Of a stretch of 64,000 bases of DNA, positions 62,791-64,000 are shown piece after piece (the first letter of the stretch is position 1; each line of letters opens with the position of its first letter). Where the stretch lies: positions 682,001 to 746,000 of the forward strand of contig JACEUU010000003.1 of NCBI GenBank assembly GCA_024998755.1, in the 5' to 3' direction. The notes under the pieces were generated by a model that saw only the letters and a program-made list of their open reading frames with translations, had not been told where the DNA came from and did no database searches. The DNA comes from Vampirovibrio sp. GTDB lineage: Bacteria > Cyanobacteriota > Vampirovibrionia > Vampirovibrionales > JAJTHC01. Made by a program: the position numbers and the translations under genes.

Positions 62791-62892
62791 TTTTATTTTA
62801 CAGCTTACTTTTTTCCAGACACCCTCTTGGTGGTTTGTTTGTTGAAAACTCCCTTTTCCCTTATTTGAACTTTAATTGGAGCATCTAGTATA

Positions 62893-63186
62893 ATGATGAC
62901 AGCAACAGAAACCCCTACTAAACTTGAAGCCCAAGAGCGGGATACGGCACGCAACCCTCGGCAATTGAGAACAGACGGCTTAATTCCTGCAACAATTTAT
63001 GGTAAAGGCTTTGGCCCGTTATCTATTCAAGTACCTACTAAACCATTTTACATGGCTTACAGAGATGGTGCTGATATATATGAATTAGATGGTATTGGCG
63101 TTATCGCTAAAGCTCATCAAGTTCAAGTACATTCAATATCACATGAAATTTTACATATTGAATTTTTGTTTGAATCTAAAAAATAA
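62893..63186 (+). CDS. rplY: 50S ribosomal protein bL25
   Basis: bL25 binds 5S rRNA. The short 97-residue form matches the N-terminal domain: EAQERDTARNPRQLRTDGLIPATIYGKGFGPLSIQVPTKPFYMAYRDG. The C-terminal CTC domain found in longer homologues is absent. It starts with ATGATG, 11 nt after GGAG. A terminator follows the stop. The upstream hairpin may regulate it. Confidence 0.9.
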   Translation: MMTATETPTKLEAQERDTARNPRQLRTDGLIPATIYGKGFGPLSIQVPTKPFYMAYRDGADIYELDGIGVIAKAHQVQVHSISHEILHIEFLFESKK

Positions 63187-63205
63187 GCTTTCAAGGTGTT
63201 AAATT

Positions 63206-63246
63206 TTTTAAAAAGGCTCGTACTGTTAAGGTACGAGCCTTTTTAA
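63206..63246 (+). terminator. Terminator of rplY
   Basis: GGCTCGTAC and GTACGAGCC pair around loop TGTTAAG, with A-run before and TTTTT after, making it usable in both directions. Confidence 0.85.
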
Positions 63247-63291
63247 AATGGATGGTCGTCTTCTATGGGTGGGTTCGAAAGTTAATGGTTA

Positions 63292-63379
63292 ATACAGATT
63301 CACAGTTTAATACCAATTCATAGTTTAACTGGCTAGTGCCTAGTCTCCATCTAACGCTATTCAATCTGAGAATCTGTAT
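63292..63379. repeat. R6 element, short copy (88 bp)
   Basis: The ends are ATACAGATTCACAG and the complement of ATACAGATTCTCAGATT. The internal CTAGTCTCCATCTAACGCTA matches 59612-59630. It ends 5 bp from the ppc stop. Confidence 0.65.
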
Positions 63380-63384
63380 AGATC

Positions 63385-64000
63385 CTAGCCCGTCGTTCCT
63401 AAGCCGATGGCAATGCCTTCAATACTTGAAACAATCGCCCGATGGTACGCTTCTTTTAAAGAAAGCGTCGCCTCTAACTTTTGTACGCCTTCCACCTCCA
63501 GCCCAATGGGTTTATTTAACGCCTCTTCAGGTAATTGGCGGTATTCCTGCAATAATTGGCATTGAATTAAGTTTAGCGGGTCTAAATAATGGGCTTTTAG
63601 GGCAATAGATTCAGCTAACCACCTATCCCCAGGCGTGGTAGAAAGTAATGCACCACCAATTAAGCGTTCAACCCACACCACCGACCGGTTATATTCTATC
63701 TCAATTAAGTTAAAAACACCCTTTAAAGCAGGTAATTGTTCTGGAGGGGAAAGTTGGGTTAAATAGGCTTTGGCAATGGATAAATCTGTTTGTTTTAAGC
63801 TGATTTGGGTGTTTTCAATTAAACTTCTGAAAAACGCCCATTCCTTTTGAATGACCTTCAATTCATCCAACAGGAGAGCTTCCCCTTTTTCTTTGGCTAA
63901 GGCTTCTAACGCAGACCCAATACCATACCACCCTGGTACAATTTGCCGAGATTGAAACCAGCGGAAAACCCACGGAATAGCTCGTAAATCTGCAATAGAT
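63385..64000 (-). CDS. ppc: Phosphoenolpyruvate carboxylase, C-terminal part
   Basis: PEP carboxylase converts PEP and bicarbonate to oxaloacetate. The 5' part is outside the window. Visible: SIADLRAIPWVFRWFQSRQIVPGWYGIGSALEA, a conserved family block. The rest covers the C-terminal helical region and ends REAYHRAIVSSIEGIAIGLGTTG. The usual last residues are NTG; here they are TTG. The stop lies next to R6. Confidence 0.92.
   Translation of the reverse strand, partial: SIADLRAIPWVFRWFQSRQIVPGWYGIGSALEALAKEKGEALLLDELKVIQKEWAFFRSLIENTQISLKQTDLSIAKAYLTQLSPPEQLPALKGVFNLIEIEYNRSVVWVERLIGGALLSTTPGDRWLAESIALKAHYLDPLNLIQCQLLQEYRQLPEEALNKPIGLEVEGVQKLEATLSLKEAYHRAIVSSIEGIAIGLGTTG

Overview
The window is a compact bacterial chromosome segment of moderate-to-low GC content, with short intergenic gaps and genes on both strands. 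It carries core housekeeping genes (rplU-rpmA, secA, recR, mfd, prmA, rsmE, cca, panC, ribF, lysA, an L25 gene and the end of a PEP carboxylase gene). It also carries flagellar genes (fliE, fliF, fliS and a probable FliT-like partner), NagA/NagZ amino-sugar genes and several exported or envelope proteins. Flagellar genes, a NagZ-type glycosidase, an HtrA protease and an RTX protein suggest a motile bacterium with a complex envelope. My best guess is a non-photosynthetic cyanobacterial relative (Vampirovibrionia/Melainabacteria), but that is an inference and no marker here proves it.

Layout. 0-10 kb: the end of an unknown gene, rplU-rpmA, a membrane protein, a SIS-domain protein, ribF, a YgjP-like zincin and a large secA, then two unknown genes with tandem-ATG starts. 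10-20 kb: lysA, a CPA2/Kef transporter, an HtrA protease, fliE, fliF and a matrixin-like protease with TPRs. 20-32 kb: an MmeI-like restriction-methylation enzyme, an SDR protein, tRNA-Val in a dense repeat cluster, recR, mfd and a CDF transporter. 32-33 kb: two very small ORFs, each with a strong ribosome-binding site and terminator. 33-45 kb: SAM hydrolase, yaiI, prmA, rsmE-cca, two receiver-like proteins (one degenerate), the FliT-like gene and fliS, a GAF histidine kinase and an inositol-phosphatase-like protein. 46-53 kb: an RTX protein, RqcH/NFACT, nagA-nagZ. 53-64 kb: a TPR lipoprotein-like or exported protein, panC, a VWA protein, an MBL hydrolase, a thioredoxin-like protein, a degraded gene region, two envelope proteins (one with a degenerate cyclase-like end), L25 and ppc.

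The non-coding space is filled by repeat families. R1 (about 80-300 bp, eight copies) has inverted ends of the type ATACCAATTCAAAGATT and internal hairpins whose stems change in step between copies. R6 shares these ends but has a different interior. R2 (about 210-270 bp, five copies) is a GC-rich element. R3 is a roughly 142-bp MITE with perfect-looking ends (AGACCTCTTGCATGACTCGA) and 3-bp ANT target duplications; two copies sit inside other repeats. R4 is a short palindrome family (GTAGGGGCGGAT...). Many of these elements start within about 12 bp of a stop codon.

A second signal is that about fifteen genes begin with two to five consecutive ATG codons (fliE and fliS have five). Both this habit and the tandem small-ORF locus at 32.1-32.7 kb are worth follow-up.
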